Origin: Oopsacas minuta | Taxonomy: Eukaryota; Porifera; Hexactinellida; Lyssacinosida; Leucopsacidae | DNA length: 64,000 nucleotides | NCBI GenBank assembly: GCA_024704765.1 | Contig: JAKMXF010000351.1 | Span: 100,136 to 164,135, forward strand | Reading direction: 5' to 3' | Shown here: positions 1 to 10,551 of the stretch, piece after piece | Layout of the letters: every line of letters begins with the position of its first letter | How positions within the stretch are numbered: the first letter of the stretch is position 1 | Notes under the pieces: generated by a model | The model's database searches: none | What the model saw: the letters and a program-made list of their open reading frames with translations, nothing else | What the model was told of the DNA's origin: nothing | Translations under genes and position numbers: made by a program

Positions 1-1455
1 CATTTTGAGTTGTAATGAATTATTATGAAAATGCCATCAAAGTTACCGCAGGAATTTGCAAAATTTATCATGGCAAATTTTAGTATTTGTATACATATAT
101 CATTAGATCATTGAATGTGAATTATAAAATCTTATTTATAGTATGTATCGTTCCACGGAGTATAAAAGATGGACACATTTAGGCCCAATAATGCATACTA
201 AGCATATATTTCGACAAAAATTATGCATTTTGGAAATGATGAAATATATTTCCATAAATAGCCGATACATTTACTCGGAAAATAACGTACCACTTTTCAA
301 ATATAGCACATATTCTGATGGACCCAAATTTCTTCAACTGAGTTCGAGCGCAGAGTTTATGCATAGACCAATAAATTCAATAAATGATATATGGAAATCG
401 GCTTTAGATCCAGCCAAAATTATTCTTACTAAAGTCTAAATAATTATTTTCACCTTCATTGGGGAAAATGAGAAGGACATACATTATAGAATGACACTTT
501 AGTTCTAATATTTTGGCGTGGTACCGATTTTAAGAGTCAAATTATGAAATCCTATGCATTTTGAAGAGGTTAGAATCTTATCAAAGGTTTTACCGTAAAT
601 CAATTTACATTGAGTTAATATCCTATAATATTGATGGTGATTATGACGTGAAATTTCTTGTGAAACTGGGAAAATGACGTGACTGGGGAGTAAGTGGGTT
701 TATTAGTGACGTAAGCATGAAAATTCTATAATATTACCTTCCAGTGGCCCCAACTGACCTTTGTTGCAAATTCCAGTTGGCTGGAAGGTCAGAGGTTTGA
801 ACTATCAGACTTAGGTTACTAATACATAGGGCGTTAGGATTTTCGATCGAAGATAGTGCGATCGGATCTAGATCCTCTTAAGGATCGGAAGAGGATTATT
901 GATCAATTTGGAAATGTAGGATAGTGATAAGAATAGAATCGATTATTTCTGGAAAGATCCCATCCTTTCAACTCTCAACTAATATATCCACAAGTGATAG
1001 TGCTATTTTCTAAATTAAAGACTGACTAACGAGCATAAGTTGCTACTAATTCGAAACTTTCAATTGAATCCATGCTACCATAAATTAGACCAATGATACG
1101 GAATCCAAAGGAAGATTATAATAATAACACAGCCGAAACCCTTTTTTCATACTAATCAGTTAATTTAACTATATGTATTTCCCAGGTTGTAAATAATGTG
1201 GGATTTACATATATTTCCATTGTTTACTCTATCTACAGTTACCTGCAAACAACTGTTAGGAAAACCGGTTGGGCTTTATGTAGAATCAGAGTTGTCACTA
1301 TATAAATGTGGTTTCCAACCATTTAACCACAGTAACCCCTGATTGGGACACAGTTTTCTGGGCAACTGTGCCGCTATATTTGTGGATCAATACCACAATG
1401 ATTGGATATCTATACTGTAAGAATATTCCCTATCATAAACATGTGTACTTACATA
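1..1455. other. AT-rich sequence without recognisable gene
   Basis: A 98-codon open frame occurs on the + strand at 143-439, but it has no motif I recognise, no repeats and a composition like the surrounding AT-rich DNA, so I do not call it a gene. The stretch around 750-900 is slightly less AT-rich and holds a short imperfect inverted repeat around ACCTTCCAGTGG/CCAGTTGGCTGGAAGGT (738-791). Nothing else stands out before the repeat A copy that follows. Confidence 0.5.
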
Positions 1456-1917
1456 ACGAGCCTTTGGCTGGTCTCTTCGCGATGAACCCGGCGGATTGCG
1501 CCTCGAGGTATCCAATTTTCTCCAAATTGACGTCCCCTTTGAGTATTATAATATAGATATATTTAGAAAAAGGTCATTCGCAAATATACATATATGGTAT
1601 ATATATTATTGAATTATTTTGCAAGATCAACCCGTATGTAGCCGTTGAAAGCAAGTATCTACATGTATTTGAGATTTAGCTGATTTGTTTATTTCACATT
1701 TATGTAAACAACAAAAAATTTAGATATGCTTAATCCAAAAGTTTGAAAATCGGATTCAGCATGTTCGGTATATTTAGTGAAGTTATTTTGAATTCTATTT
1801 AGCTCCTTGATAAACACGATAAATACATAATTATCCGACAATGTCAAAATTGCATATCGTATATCCTTTCCTTGACAATGAACAAACAAACAAAATTGAG
1901 ATTTAATAATATAGATT
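1456..1917 (+). repeat. Dispersed repeat A, copy 1
   Basis: Starts with ACGAGCCTTTGGCTGG, continues with a GC-richer block containing GCGATGAACCCGGCG and CTCGAGGTATCC, then an AT-rich body with GAAAATCGGATTCAGCATG, and ends in AACAAACAAAC followed by ATTGAGATTTAATAATATAG. The same ordered blocks recur at 27883-27970, 28700-31674 (interrupted), 58836-59178 and, inverted, at 59180-59592. This is therefore a dispersed repeat rather than a gene; the short open frame crossing its 5' part (1308-1556) is treated as incidental. Class unresolved: no long terminal inverted repeats or coding domain visible. Confidence 0.7.
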
Positions 1918-2104
1918 AGCATCACTTCATAAATAATTATATGATGAAGTCTAAGTATATAAGCACAGGGTTGGTCCCAGGATTTTGCATGCTCGGTGTA
2001 AGGCCGGGGGCCAAAATTTCAAACCCGGGGCTAATCAATTTATATAATGGGCATGTGGGCAGTGGTGGTCTGAGGTTTTGTCAAACCAGGGGCCGGGCCA
2101 TGTG

Positions 2105-2594
2105 ATTAGATGGGTCAATTGGTGAATTGGTCATTCAATGATGACTAGATGGATAGAATTATCAATGGGTGAATTATGTTGTCATTGAATTCGTCGATAG
2201 TTCAATGGTTAACTATTGGGTCAATGGGTAACTCAATGGGTCAATTATGGGTTAAGGAATAAATTGATGGGTTTTGGCTAACTCGATATATCGATGGGCG
2301 GCTAGAATATTCAAAGGTTCGATTGGTAACTTGATGGGTCAATTGTTGCCACGATGGATGAATTGGTAACTCTATAGTTCAAAAGGTCGATTGGTAACTC
2401 AATTCGAAATGGGTAAATCGGTGGCTCAAGTGATGACTCGATGGCTCAATGGGTAACATTATGGAGCAATGAGTGCTAAATTGTTCAATGAGTAAGTAAA
2501 TTGGTCAATCTATAACTCGAAGCCTCAAATGATTTACTGCAAGTTTCAATGGATTTTTCGATGGGTAATTGGAAACTAGAAGGGTCAAAAGGTA
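2105..2594. repeat. Degenerate ~20-bp minisatellite, left part
   Basis: A run of diverged units built on GACTCGATGGGTCAATGGGT (about 20 bp), with variants such as AACTCAATGGGTCAAT. The array stops at the TA that flanks the Tc1/mariner-type element and resumes on its other side (3910-4470), so it was one array before the insertion. The GC-richer 1980-2100 stretch before it holds no gene I can recognise. Confidence 0.85.
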
Positions 2595-2596
2595 TA

Positions 2597-3907
2597 CAGG
2601 GTGTCTAATAAGTTCTGTTATACATTTTCGCGCCTTAGACAGTAGCTCTTAATATACTTATAAGTAATCTTCTAGATTTTCTTGTACCATTTTTGGCGCT
2701 CTTTCGAATTATACCAAGTATATATCATTCAAGTTGATGATTTACCAGAAAATCATGTTAGAAGAAATTCGTCCAAAAATTGTCACTTTTCACGAATCTG
2801 GGTTTAGCAACAGTGAAATTCTAAAAAGGCTAAAAAATGATAAAGTCAATCCCATTCTGATCTATCGCACAATAAAACGCTATATAGAGACTGGGAGTGT
2901 GTCTGACAGGAAACGAGTTGGTCGTCCAAGATCCGCTCACACACCAGCCCTGAAGAATAGTGTTAGATGTCGAATCCTGAGAAATCCCTGGCGTTCAATG
3001 CGAAAAATGTCTCGTGAATTCTGTGTCAATCACAAAATGATGCGGAAATTGGTTGTAGAGGACCTAGGAATGAAGTCCTATAAGATGAAAAACGTACACC
3101 ATCTTAACGACTCCATACGTCGTAAGCGACTCGAAAGATGCATACAACTAAAAGCCTGATTCGCTCCTGGGACTGAAGATCAGATTTTCTTCTCAGATGA
3201 GAAGCTGTTCACGGTTGAGGAGGCAAGCAATCGTCAAAACGACCGTATACTTGCTTCTCGAAGTCAGGATATCCCAGATAGTATCAAGTACATTGATAGA
3301 GTCTAGAAGCCTCTTTCTCTGATGGTATGGGCGGGTGTGTCGGCAGACTCACGGACAAACCTGATTTTTGTCCCCCAAGGAGTGAAAATAAACTCCCAGA
3401 CGTACAGAGAGCTGGTCTTGGAGCCTGATATTGCGTCTGCGGGTGAGAAGCTCTTTCAAAACCATCCTTAGACTTACCAACAAGACTCTGCGCCTGCACA
3501 TGCTTCAAAAATATCCCAGGGTTGGTTCCGAGAGCAAAATATCGATTTCATAAGTAAGGATGAATGGCCACCATCAAGCCCAGATTTAAACCTACTCGAC
3601 TATTCTGTTTGAGCAAACTTGGAGAGCAGGGCCTGTGCGAAATCTCACAAGAGTTTGGAGTCCCTCAAAGTTAGTTTGTTGAGTGAATGGCAGAAAATCC
3701 CACAGGAGGAGCTGCGAAAAGCTGTCCATCAGTTTCGGGGCAGACTAACTTCCGTAATTCATAAAAAGAGAGGCTATATTGAATGATATTTGTAATGTGT
3801 AATTAGGAACATAAGTCCTAAGAAAATAGAAGGTTTCATGGCTTTACAATGGATAAATTTGAAATCTTTGAGGAATTGATATATAACAGAACTTATTAGA
3901 CACCCTG
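2597..3907. mobile_element. Tc1/mariner-superfamily transposon (DD37D spacing)
   Basis: A 1311-bp element bounded by perfect 26-bp terminal inverted repeats (2597-2622 and 3882-3907, beginning CAGGGTGTCTAATAAGTTCT) with a TA dinucleotide on each outer side (2595-2596 and 3908-3909), as expected for Tc1/mariner target duplication. It carries one transposase frame on the + strand, disabled by four stop codons. It lies inside the ~20-bp minisatellite. The perfect ends suggest a fairly young insertion or an intact mobilisable end pair. Confidence 0.95.
2734..3786 (+). pseudogene. Tc1-like transposase, four in-frame stops
   Basis: DNA-cutting and -joining enzyme of the element, acting on its terminal repeats. 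The 350-codon frame runs without any frameshift but contains stops at 3157, 3304, 3469 and 3610. The N-terminus has a paired-like helix-turn-helix region and the basic motif GRPRSAHTP. The catalytic region follows: first Asp in FFSDEKLF, second in QQDSAPAHAS, third in SPDLNLLDYS. By my count 37 residues separate the last two acids, and the third is Asp rather than the Glu of classical Tc1 (DD37D-type spacing). C-terminal end KKRGYIE then stop. Loss of function is by point nonsense changes only. The start at 2734 is the first Met; a nearby Met at 2737 would also do. Confidence 0.9.
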
Positions 3908-3909
3908 TA

Positions 3910-4470
3910 TGCGTATCTAGATGCGTCATTGGTTAACTTGATGGGTCGATGGGTCAATGCGTGACTCAATGCTTCAGTGTGTCAATATATGACTCCAAGG
4001 GTATTTTCTGATTCGATGAGCCAATGGGTAAATCAATGTGTCAATTGGTGACTCGAGGTTTTAATGAGTGATTCGATGGGTTAATAAGTAACTTGATGGT
4101 TCAATTGGTTATTCGAATGTTCATATGATCATGGAGGACTCAATGGGTCTATTATTAACTTGATGGGTCAATGGTAACTCGATATTTCAATTCGTGCCTC
4201 GATGGGTCAATGTGTGACTGTATCCTGATCAATGTGTACTAGAAGGGTCAATGGGTAAATTGATATTACACTGAGTGACTCGATGTTTCAATGAGTGACT
4301 CGATGGATGAAATGGTCAACGGTTGACTCGATGGATCAATAGTTTACTCGATGGGTCAATGGGTAACTAGATGGGTCGATGGGTTACTTGATGGGCCAAT
4401 ACGTAAGTTGATGGCTAAGTGAGTCCCTCGATGGATAAACTGGTGACTCGATGCAACAATGAGCAAATAG
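3910..4470. repeat. Degenerate ~20-bp minisatellite, right part
   Basis: Continuation of the array interrupted at 2594, with the same GACTCGATGGGTCAATGGGT-type units, e.g. TTACTCGATGGGTCAATGGG near 4332. It fades out at about 4470, after which the sequence becomes non-repetitive. Confidence 0.85.
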
Positions 4471-5396
4471 ATCCCCATTTTCCCTGAGACACTTTTTCAA
4501 ATGATTATGATATGATATATTTATTGCTTATTAAGTTTCTGATATTTGGAAACCTAATATCCATGGATATTAATACATATTGAGGAATTTTTCTATACCT
4601 AAGGCCTGAAGAGTAGGCCAATATGCTCGAGTCACTGCTGTAGGTTTCCTACTCGACTCACTATGTTCAGTCTGTCATTTTCAATGTGTAATTTCGAGGG
4701 TACATTGGTTTAAGGGACCTATTTGGTATGGTGAGATTACTCAGTTAGTAGTACATGCATTCAAAAGTTACATGAAATGAAATAGTAATTATTATGGTGC
4801 TAATTATTGCATGAAAGCTCTTTACTATGTGAAATAGTTAATACAGCTTTGAAATGGAATACAATTGATATCCATGGAATATCGATTTCCATTGCAAGCC
4901 TGATGTTTAAATAACCTGGATTTAAATTTCAGGCAACGGAATAAGGAAGTAATATTAAACCTAACATTACGCATTGTCGCCCAACCCGGTGGGCAGGTTG
5001 ACAAGCCTCAGCACACTCAAATCGTTAATTTGTTAGAAATTTCGACGCCTGTATTATTCACCATTAAATATAATTGCGCAATAGAATTTAACGCATGTGA
5101 GTTAATTCTGTTTGAATGAATGTAAATGTTAATTTATCATGTGAATTAATTTTATAAGGTGTAACTAGAAAATATATGATGTGCAGTTGTAAAAAATTCA
5201 TATGCATTGATAGACTCAATGGAGTTTACAATAAACGTAAATACTAACATGACAAAGCTTTTAGAATTTTCAAATTATCAAATAGCTAGTGTTGTTACTT
5301 TGTAATGGTTATCAAACAATACTAAAATTTTGCAAAAGATTTAATAACGTAAAAATGTAAGTGGAATTATACATTCTACAGAATCAGGGGCCTTAT
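4471..5396. other. Non-coding AT-rich spacer
   Basis: No open frame with recognisable content and no long repeat. It ends at the GGGGCC terminus of the Harbinger element. Confidence 0.5.
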
Positions 5397-5399
5397 TAA

Positions 5400-5600
5400 T
5401 TAAAACTCTCAGAATTATTCTTAACTTAATTCTAAGTGTATTTCTAAGAATAATTCTAAGAATTCATGAAATATTCTTAGCTTTCGTTAAGAATTCTTAA
5501 CTTGGCTATAATTAACGGATTCTAAGAATAATTCTTAGAATAATTCTTAGAATTAAGCAATTTAAAGAAAAATTCTTAGAATTGGTAATTCTACTTGAAT
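5400..5600. repeat. Subterminal TTCTAAGAA-box array, left end of Harbinger
   Basis: Dense cluster of near-palindromic boxes of the form AATTCTAAGAATT or ATTCTTAGAAT in both orientations directly inside the left terminus. A matching cluster lies inside the right terminus. Subterminal motif clusters in this superfamily can bind the element's own Myb-like protein; that role is inferred here. Confidence 0.85.
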
Positions 5601-6124
5601 GATTCTTGCTATTGATTAATAAAATTTATGCCAATTAATTCGACTTCAATCGCTTTAGGAGAAGATAAGTACATAGTAGAAAATAACATCCTCACAATTG
5701 TATACTTCATTTATCATCAATGAGATAAATTGCCCCACCCAATAGAAAAGGATATTCATTGCATTTCCCATTTGTGTATCATTGTATAAACTCATGACCT
5801 CGCTTTTTGTTCTTTGGGAGCTGTAAATAGGCAGTTTACGACGCCAGAGAATATTTCGTGACTGGTTAAACCCTATTGATGCGTACACAGATGCAGAGTT
5901 TATTTCTCGTTATAGAATCAGAAGAGAAATGTTCTTAGAATGCATGATAAAATTGAGACTTTCATGTGTCGATCTACAAGCAGATCTCATTCACTTTCGG
6001 TGACAACTCAATTAGCGGTCACTCTTCAGTTTCTAGCTATGGGTAGTTTCCAAACTGTGGTTGCATCAGCTCATGAAATTTCCCAGCCCTCTGTGTCCAA
6101 CTGTGTTAGAGATGTAACAGATGC

Positions 6125-6132
6125 ATTGTGCT
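6125..6132. repeat. 8-bp target-site duplication of the hAT, left
   Basis: ATTGTGCT directly outside the left hAT terminus; identical copy at 8308-8315. Eight-base duplication is the hAT signature. Confidence 0.95.
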
Positions 6133-8307
6133 CAGGGTGACCAGATCTCACATGCCAAAAAGAAGGACATTTTCAAAGTCAAACCATTCGTGTTCGATTA
6201 TAATATTTTATTGTATGTTTATCAAGAGATACAAAGTAACTAACACTGAAATACATAATTTAGGTAATCCAAATTTCGTGATACATGTTTGTGGTATCAA
6301 AAAATAAATTTAGTTTGTGTATTTGGCATTGGGACAGATTTTCTTCAATACAACTTGGTTATTGGGGTTAATTTTTGATGCATTTCCCTGCAACTCATTT
6401 CAAAATTCACTATTACTTTAAGTAGTGCACCAACAGTGGAAATGTCTAGTTTGTTTCTGTTGTCGCTCCATTGTACCTTTGATAAACTGAACACTCTTTC
6501 ACACACCGCGTTAGATGCAGGGATAGCAAAATAGAAGATACTAATTTTCTTATGCAGGGAATAATTTCTTATGTAATGATATCCCAACACTGGCCCAGGC
6601 TTAAATCCGAGGTCATTGACAAACTTGGAAAGTTCCGTTGAAGACAGCATACTTCCTCAAACAAGTCATCAATCTGAGCAATTTCTGGGCATAATAATTC
6701 AGCACATCCCTTCAATAATTTATAGTCAATTAATTCAACATCTTTCAATAATAACCAATCTAAACTATCCAAATGTAGCCATTTATCCAAGGTAGTCGAA
6801 TGAAATCTGATAGAATGTCATACATTCGTACTTGAATATCTGTATTTGAATAACGTTGTCAATTTTAGAAAGTTCCATTTCAGTAATAGCTTCTAAAAAT
6901 CCACCAATATACTGATCCAACAAAGATTGCTGTAATTTTCTTAATTCACGAATCATCTCGGGCAATGAGAGATTGTTTCTCTGGAGAATTAAACTTGTGT
7001 TATTGAACAATATAAAGGCACTATGCATGAAGAGGAAGTAGCACTGACTAAGATTAGATTCAAAATATGTTTCCAACATTCTAGGACATATCTTGTTCGA
7101 GAGAAATAAGATTTCAACTCTTCTCACAGTTTTGGAATCCGTTCTATCAAGGGGAATAAAGTCAACCACCTAGTTTTGCCATGATTGGGAAAATTTAAGT
7201 AGTGCAGTTCTAGAAAATCACAAAATTCGATAAACCTTTGGTGACGCTGAAGTACCCCACTCTTTTCTCCAGAAAAGAAGGAAGAAATCTTTGCAACAAT
7301 CGATTCAATATCAACTGATAGAGCTCGTTCACCAGCGATCTGAGCTGATTTATGTATCAAATGTGATGGACAACCACAACAGGAATTAATTTGGATTTAA
7401 TCTGTTTCAACTTGGTAAAAACATTGTCACCTTCTGCTCTATTAATACCACCAAAATTTACTGGAGCATTATCAGCACAAAACGCAATCATTTTTTCTGG
7501 GTTCAATCCATACTTAGTAATTACATCTAGAAGCATTTCTGCAACTTGTTTTGATTTTTCATCTTGTAAATGAACGAAATCTAGGAGCTTCTTCTGCACG
7601 CCACTACTGGTGAAGTATCGAATAATTATAGGAAATGTCTTTAGCTCAGCGTGATTCGATGCATCAGTTGATAAAGAGAAGGCAATTCCAGTTTGTAGCT
7701 CACTTAATACTTCCTCAATGCTCATCGGTGCTAGAACACCAGTAATTATTGCTTCAGTTTTAGTGCGAGCAGAATGGAAATTCTTTGCTACATCAGAATC
7801 AGAAAAACACACATACTGAAAGCAGGTTAGACGTACAGTCCATTGTTCTAAAAGAATGATGATGTTTTACTGTATGAAATGCAAATGTCCCCTCAGCAGC
7901 AGAAATTTTTAAACTAATAGGAGAATATCTCTCTTTGATGAGTAATCCCAAAGATTGAGTTGAAGTTATCATTTGTTGGGACGAAGAGTGCTTGATCGTA
8001 TCGATGTGTTTCTTGACTGAAGAAATTCCAGCACTGGCTAAATTAATGTCCACATTGCAGATAGTGCAATAGGTGAAATTATTACCTTTATTACTTGATT
8101 TTATGAAAGAAAACTCTTGACCCAATTCGAAGCAGAATGAATATTTTCTCTTCGCATATTTATAGGTTTAGCTAATATAATAAAGTAAACAAGGACAAAT
8201 AAGGACAATAAGGAAAAAAGAAGGAAAAAGAAGGACAGAATGAAAAGAAGATAACTAGTCTAAAAAGGAGGACTGTCCTTCCAAAAGAAGGTTATCTGGT
8301 CACTCTG
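6133..8307. mobile_element. hAT transposon with BED-type transposase remnant
   Basis: 2175 bp. Ends are CAGGGTGACCAGAT (left) and, read inward, CAGAGTGACCAGAT (right), one mismatch in 14. Flanked by perfect 8-bp duplications ATTGTGCT. Subterminal stretches on both sides carry repeated AAGGAC/AAGAAGG words (6158-6175, 8195-8290). It encodes a decayed transposase on the - strand. It landed inside the Harbinger transposase gene, so it is the younger of the two. Confidence 0.96.
6345..8125 (-). pseudogene. hAT transposase, frameshifted
   Basis: Read from 8125 down to 6345. N-terminal fragment (8125-7799) has a BED-like zinc finger pattern: CTIC, then KKHIDTIKH. The core fragment (7812-7357) contains FSLSTDASNHAELKTFPIII and AFCADNAPVNFGG, typical of the hAT catalytic domain. 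Later pieces hold GKTRWLTL, consistent with the conserved RW region, and the C-terminal hAT dimerisation domain (6650-6345) with FAIPASNAVCERVFSLS. The pieces lie in different frames (breaks near 7800, 7360, 7140, 6785 and 6600), so no functional protein is expected. The role would be cut-and-paste transposition using the CAGGGTGACC ends. Confidence 0.88.
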
Positions 8308-8315
8308 ATTGTGCT
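8308..8315. repeat. 8-bp target-site duplication of the hAT, right
   Basis: ATTGTGCT, identical to 6125-6132. Confidence 0.95.
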
Positions 8316-9264
8316 CAATTGCGAAAGACTATATACAGTTTCCAACTGCTGCTAGACAGATGTGTATGCAGCATGGATTTATGGAAAATTCGGATTTCCT
8401 AAAGTATTAGGTTGCATAGACGGCACACATATCCCAATTGTTGCACCTAGCACCAACGAAGCAATTTATGCTAATCGTAAAAGTTTTTATCCAATTAACG
8501 TCCAAGCGATGTGTGACGATGTATTCAAGTTTATTGATGTAGTTGTGAAGTGGCCAGGCAGCACACATGCTGCGTTCATATGGCGGCAATCAGGAATCAA
8601 TCTTAAGATCGCCAGTAGAGAAATTCCAATTCTTGAAGGGTGGTTCCTCGGCGATAGTAGTTATCCGTTGTGCACAAATTTAATGACTCCATTACTATCT
8701 CCTGTTACAGCTCGCGAAAGAAGGTATAATCGTGCTTTCCTGAAAACTCGAAAGACAATTGAATGTACCTTTGGAATATCGAAGAGCAGATGGAAATCAA
8801 TGGACAAGCCTGGTGGCAGTTTGTGCTATAGCCCAGAAAGGGTTTGCAAACCAAATCTTATCCTCCATGATACTTCATAATTTTTGTGTTGATTACGGCC
8901 TTCAAATTGATATTGAAAACTTGGAAAGTGACATGCCCTACACCGAAACAGAAGACACTGAACATTCAGATAATGGGATTTTAGTTAGAGAAAATATAAT
9001 TATAAACTATTTCCCATGATATAGGAAGTTTAATTAATTAACTGAGCACATGAATGAATTAGGCTCTGATTTACTTATAACATAATACTCTTAATTAAGG
9101 ATTCCTAATCTTGACTTTGAAAGTAATGAGGCTGAAGACAAAGTAGAAGTAGGAAATGAAGGTGGCAATGTTTAAAAATGCGGCCAAGGAAGCCTAGTTT
9201 GAGCCATCAGAAGAGAAAGTTTCTTTGATTGGTCCGCTGCTGTATGTTGCAAAATCTGGATCAC

Positions 9265-9828
9265 TCAAATGAATTTACTCTCAAGCCGATCTAGCTTAGA
9301 ATCAATGTTAGTCAAAATCTCCAATTTCTTATCTTCTTTCTCTAAAATTGCACGTTTGGTCGATTCCAATTCGTCATTTTCCAAACGATGACGTTTTCTT
9401 GGGGCTGGTTGGAAAAACTTTATTTGTTCAATATCTTCAGAGGGAACTGGGCTTATCAGCATCCTTTCAGTTTCCTCATTTGCACATTGAGATTCAAGAG
9501 AGAGATCGATACCCGATTCAATGCCTTCAAAAGCTTCCTTTCCTTTCATGCTACTGATTTTAGCTTCTATTTCATCTAAATCAGCATCTGCAGGACCTCC
9601 AGTTTTTCTTGCTGATGCTAACTTATCTGCAATACGAGGCTTATGTTTTGTTAGTATATTATACCATGTTTTCATGACATCATCTCTTGTTCTTACATTC
9701 CCATGTAATTCAGACAGTCTCCCTGAAATTTCTTCCCAGATTTTGTTCTTATCATCTATAGTCAGAGTTGATGTTAGAGCTCCGAACAATTTCGATTTTT
9801 GATCATGAATGGGATTCACGAGTGACAT
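9265..9828 (-). CDS. Harbinger accessory protein, Myb/SANT-like DNA-binding
   Basis: 187 aa, open from the Met at 9828. Harbinger elements encode, beside the nuclease, a Myb/SANT/MADF-like protein that binds DNA and helps bring the transposase to the nucleus and ends. Here the first ~70 residues hold the tryptophan-containing helices (KNKIWEEISGRLSEL, KTWYNILTKHKPRI), followed by an acidic linker, a basic PRKRHR patch and a charged, probably coiled C-terminus (EKEDKKLEILTNIDSKLDRL). In the same frame upstream of 9828 the sequence still looks like family N-terminus (KTRSKNFTLEEI) but runs into a stop, and a MTTENRK stretch is in another frame. The true start has probably been lost by a small indel or lies in an upstream exon. 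Confidence 0.75.
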   Translation of the reverse strand: MSLVNPIHDQKSKLFGALTSTLTIDDKNKIWEEISGRLSELHGNVRTRDDVMKTWYNILTKHKPRIADKLASARKTGGPADADLDEIEAKISSMKGKEAFEGIESGIDLSLESQCANEETERMLISPVPSEDIEQIKFFQPAPRKRHRLENDELESTKRAILEKEDKKLEILTNIDSKLDRLESKFI

Positions 9829-10319
9829 TATCTCCTCCAGAGTAAAATTCTTTGAACGGGTTTTCGATTTTCAGTGGTCATAATGCGAACGATTGTTAAG
9901 ATATTATCATAATTAATTGACATTTTATTTTTATTTATACTTATCACTAAAGATGAAGAATATACGTAAATGAATAAAATTGCATAGATTGCGTATATTT
10001 TACAGGACGTCACTCAAATAACATTGACTTTATTTACCTTAGTTTAGATACAACACTATTATGTTTCAAAATATTTGGGATATAAATACATAAATACATT
10101 TATTGATGTCATAATGCAATTCAGAGTGACATCAAGAAATTGTATCTGAATATAGTTGGTATGAAATTCGACTATAGTTCTATGCTGCGGGTATTACAAC
10201 ATGTGGATGTGATAATCAAACATATTGTCTTATGCGATAAACAATCTTCTTTGTAAAAAATGCATATTTATTATAATTTCATAGAAAAGTAGAATAAATT
10301 ATAAGTTAAGTGTCCTCTT

Positions 10320-10545
10320 TACCTCACTAAATATTTTTCTTAGAATTGTTCGAATTCTTAGAATTATTCTAAGAATTGAGTCGTATTCTAAGAATTTCAC
10401 TTAAATTAAGCAAAATTCTAAGAATTCGACTTAAGAATTTTAGTTAATACCACTTTTATAAATTCTAAGAATAAGACTTAAGTGTTGGGAAATTCTAAGA
10501 ATTAGTCTAATTCTAAGAATTTGGTTTAAGAATTTTAGTTAATAA
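10320..10545. repeat. Subterminal TTCTAAGAA-box array, right end of Harbinger
   Basis: Repeated ATTCTAAGAAT/AATTCTTAGAATT boxes packed against the right terminus, mirroring 5400-5600. Confidence 0.85.
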
Positions 10546-10551
10546 GGCCCC

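Larger units (their letters stand above)
5840..9019 (+). pseudogene. Harbinger transposase (HARBI1/DDE_4 type), split and frameshifted
   Basis: Nuclease that would cut the element's ends. Left part (about 5840-6132) reads RIFRDWLNPIDAYTDAEF then, after a frameshift near 5940, the conserved TTQLAVTLQFLAMGSFQ and ISQPSVSNCV. The hAT then interrupts. Across the insertion the frame continues ALCS to IAKDYIQFPTAARQM, followed by a frameshift near 8390. The right part (8362-8880) carries the catalytic core: Asp in GCIDGTHIPI, Asp in LGDSSYPL, Glu in IECTFGISKSRW. Another frameshift near 8850 leads to the C-terminal LHNFCVDYG stretch ending at 9019. Family identity is firm; the gene is dead. The short open frame 8407-8589 on the other strand is a shadow. 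Confidence 0.9.
5397..10551. mobile_element. PIF/Harbinger transposon interrupted by a hAT element
   Basis: Terminal inverted repeats begin GGGGCCTTATTAATTAAAAC on the left and, read inward, GGGGCCTTATTAACTAAAAT on the right. The immediate flanks are CAG and CTG if the repeat is taken as GGGCC, compatible with a CWG target duplication only if one base has changed. Two element genes lie inside on convergent strands: a Harbinger-type nuclease (+, 5840-9019) and a Myb/SANT-like protein (-, 9265-9828), the standard pair for this superfamily. A 2175-bp hAT element sits within the nuclease gene; without it the Harbinger is about 3 kb. Confidence 0.92.

Noticed and set aside
143-439. 98-codon open frame on the + strand
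   Set aside because: No motif, no coding-like composition difference from flanks, and length not exceptional for the window.
2105-4470. CRISPR-like regularly spaced repeats
   Set aside because: Units are contiguous degenerate tandem repeats without spacers, in eukaryotic DNA.
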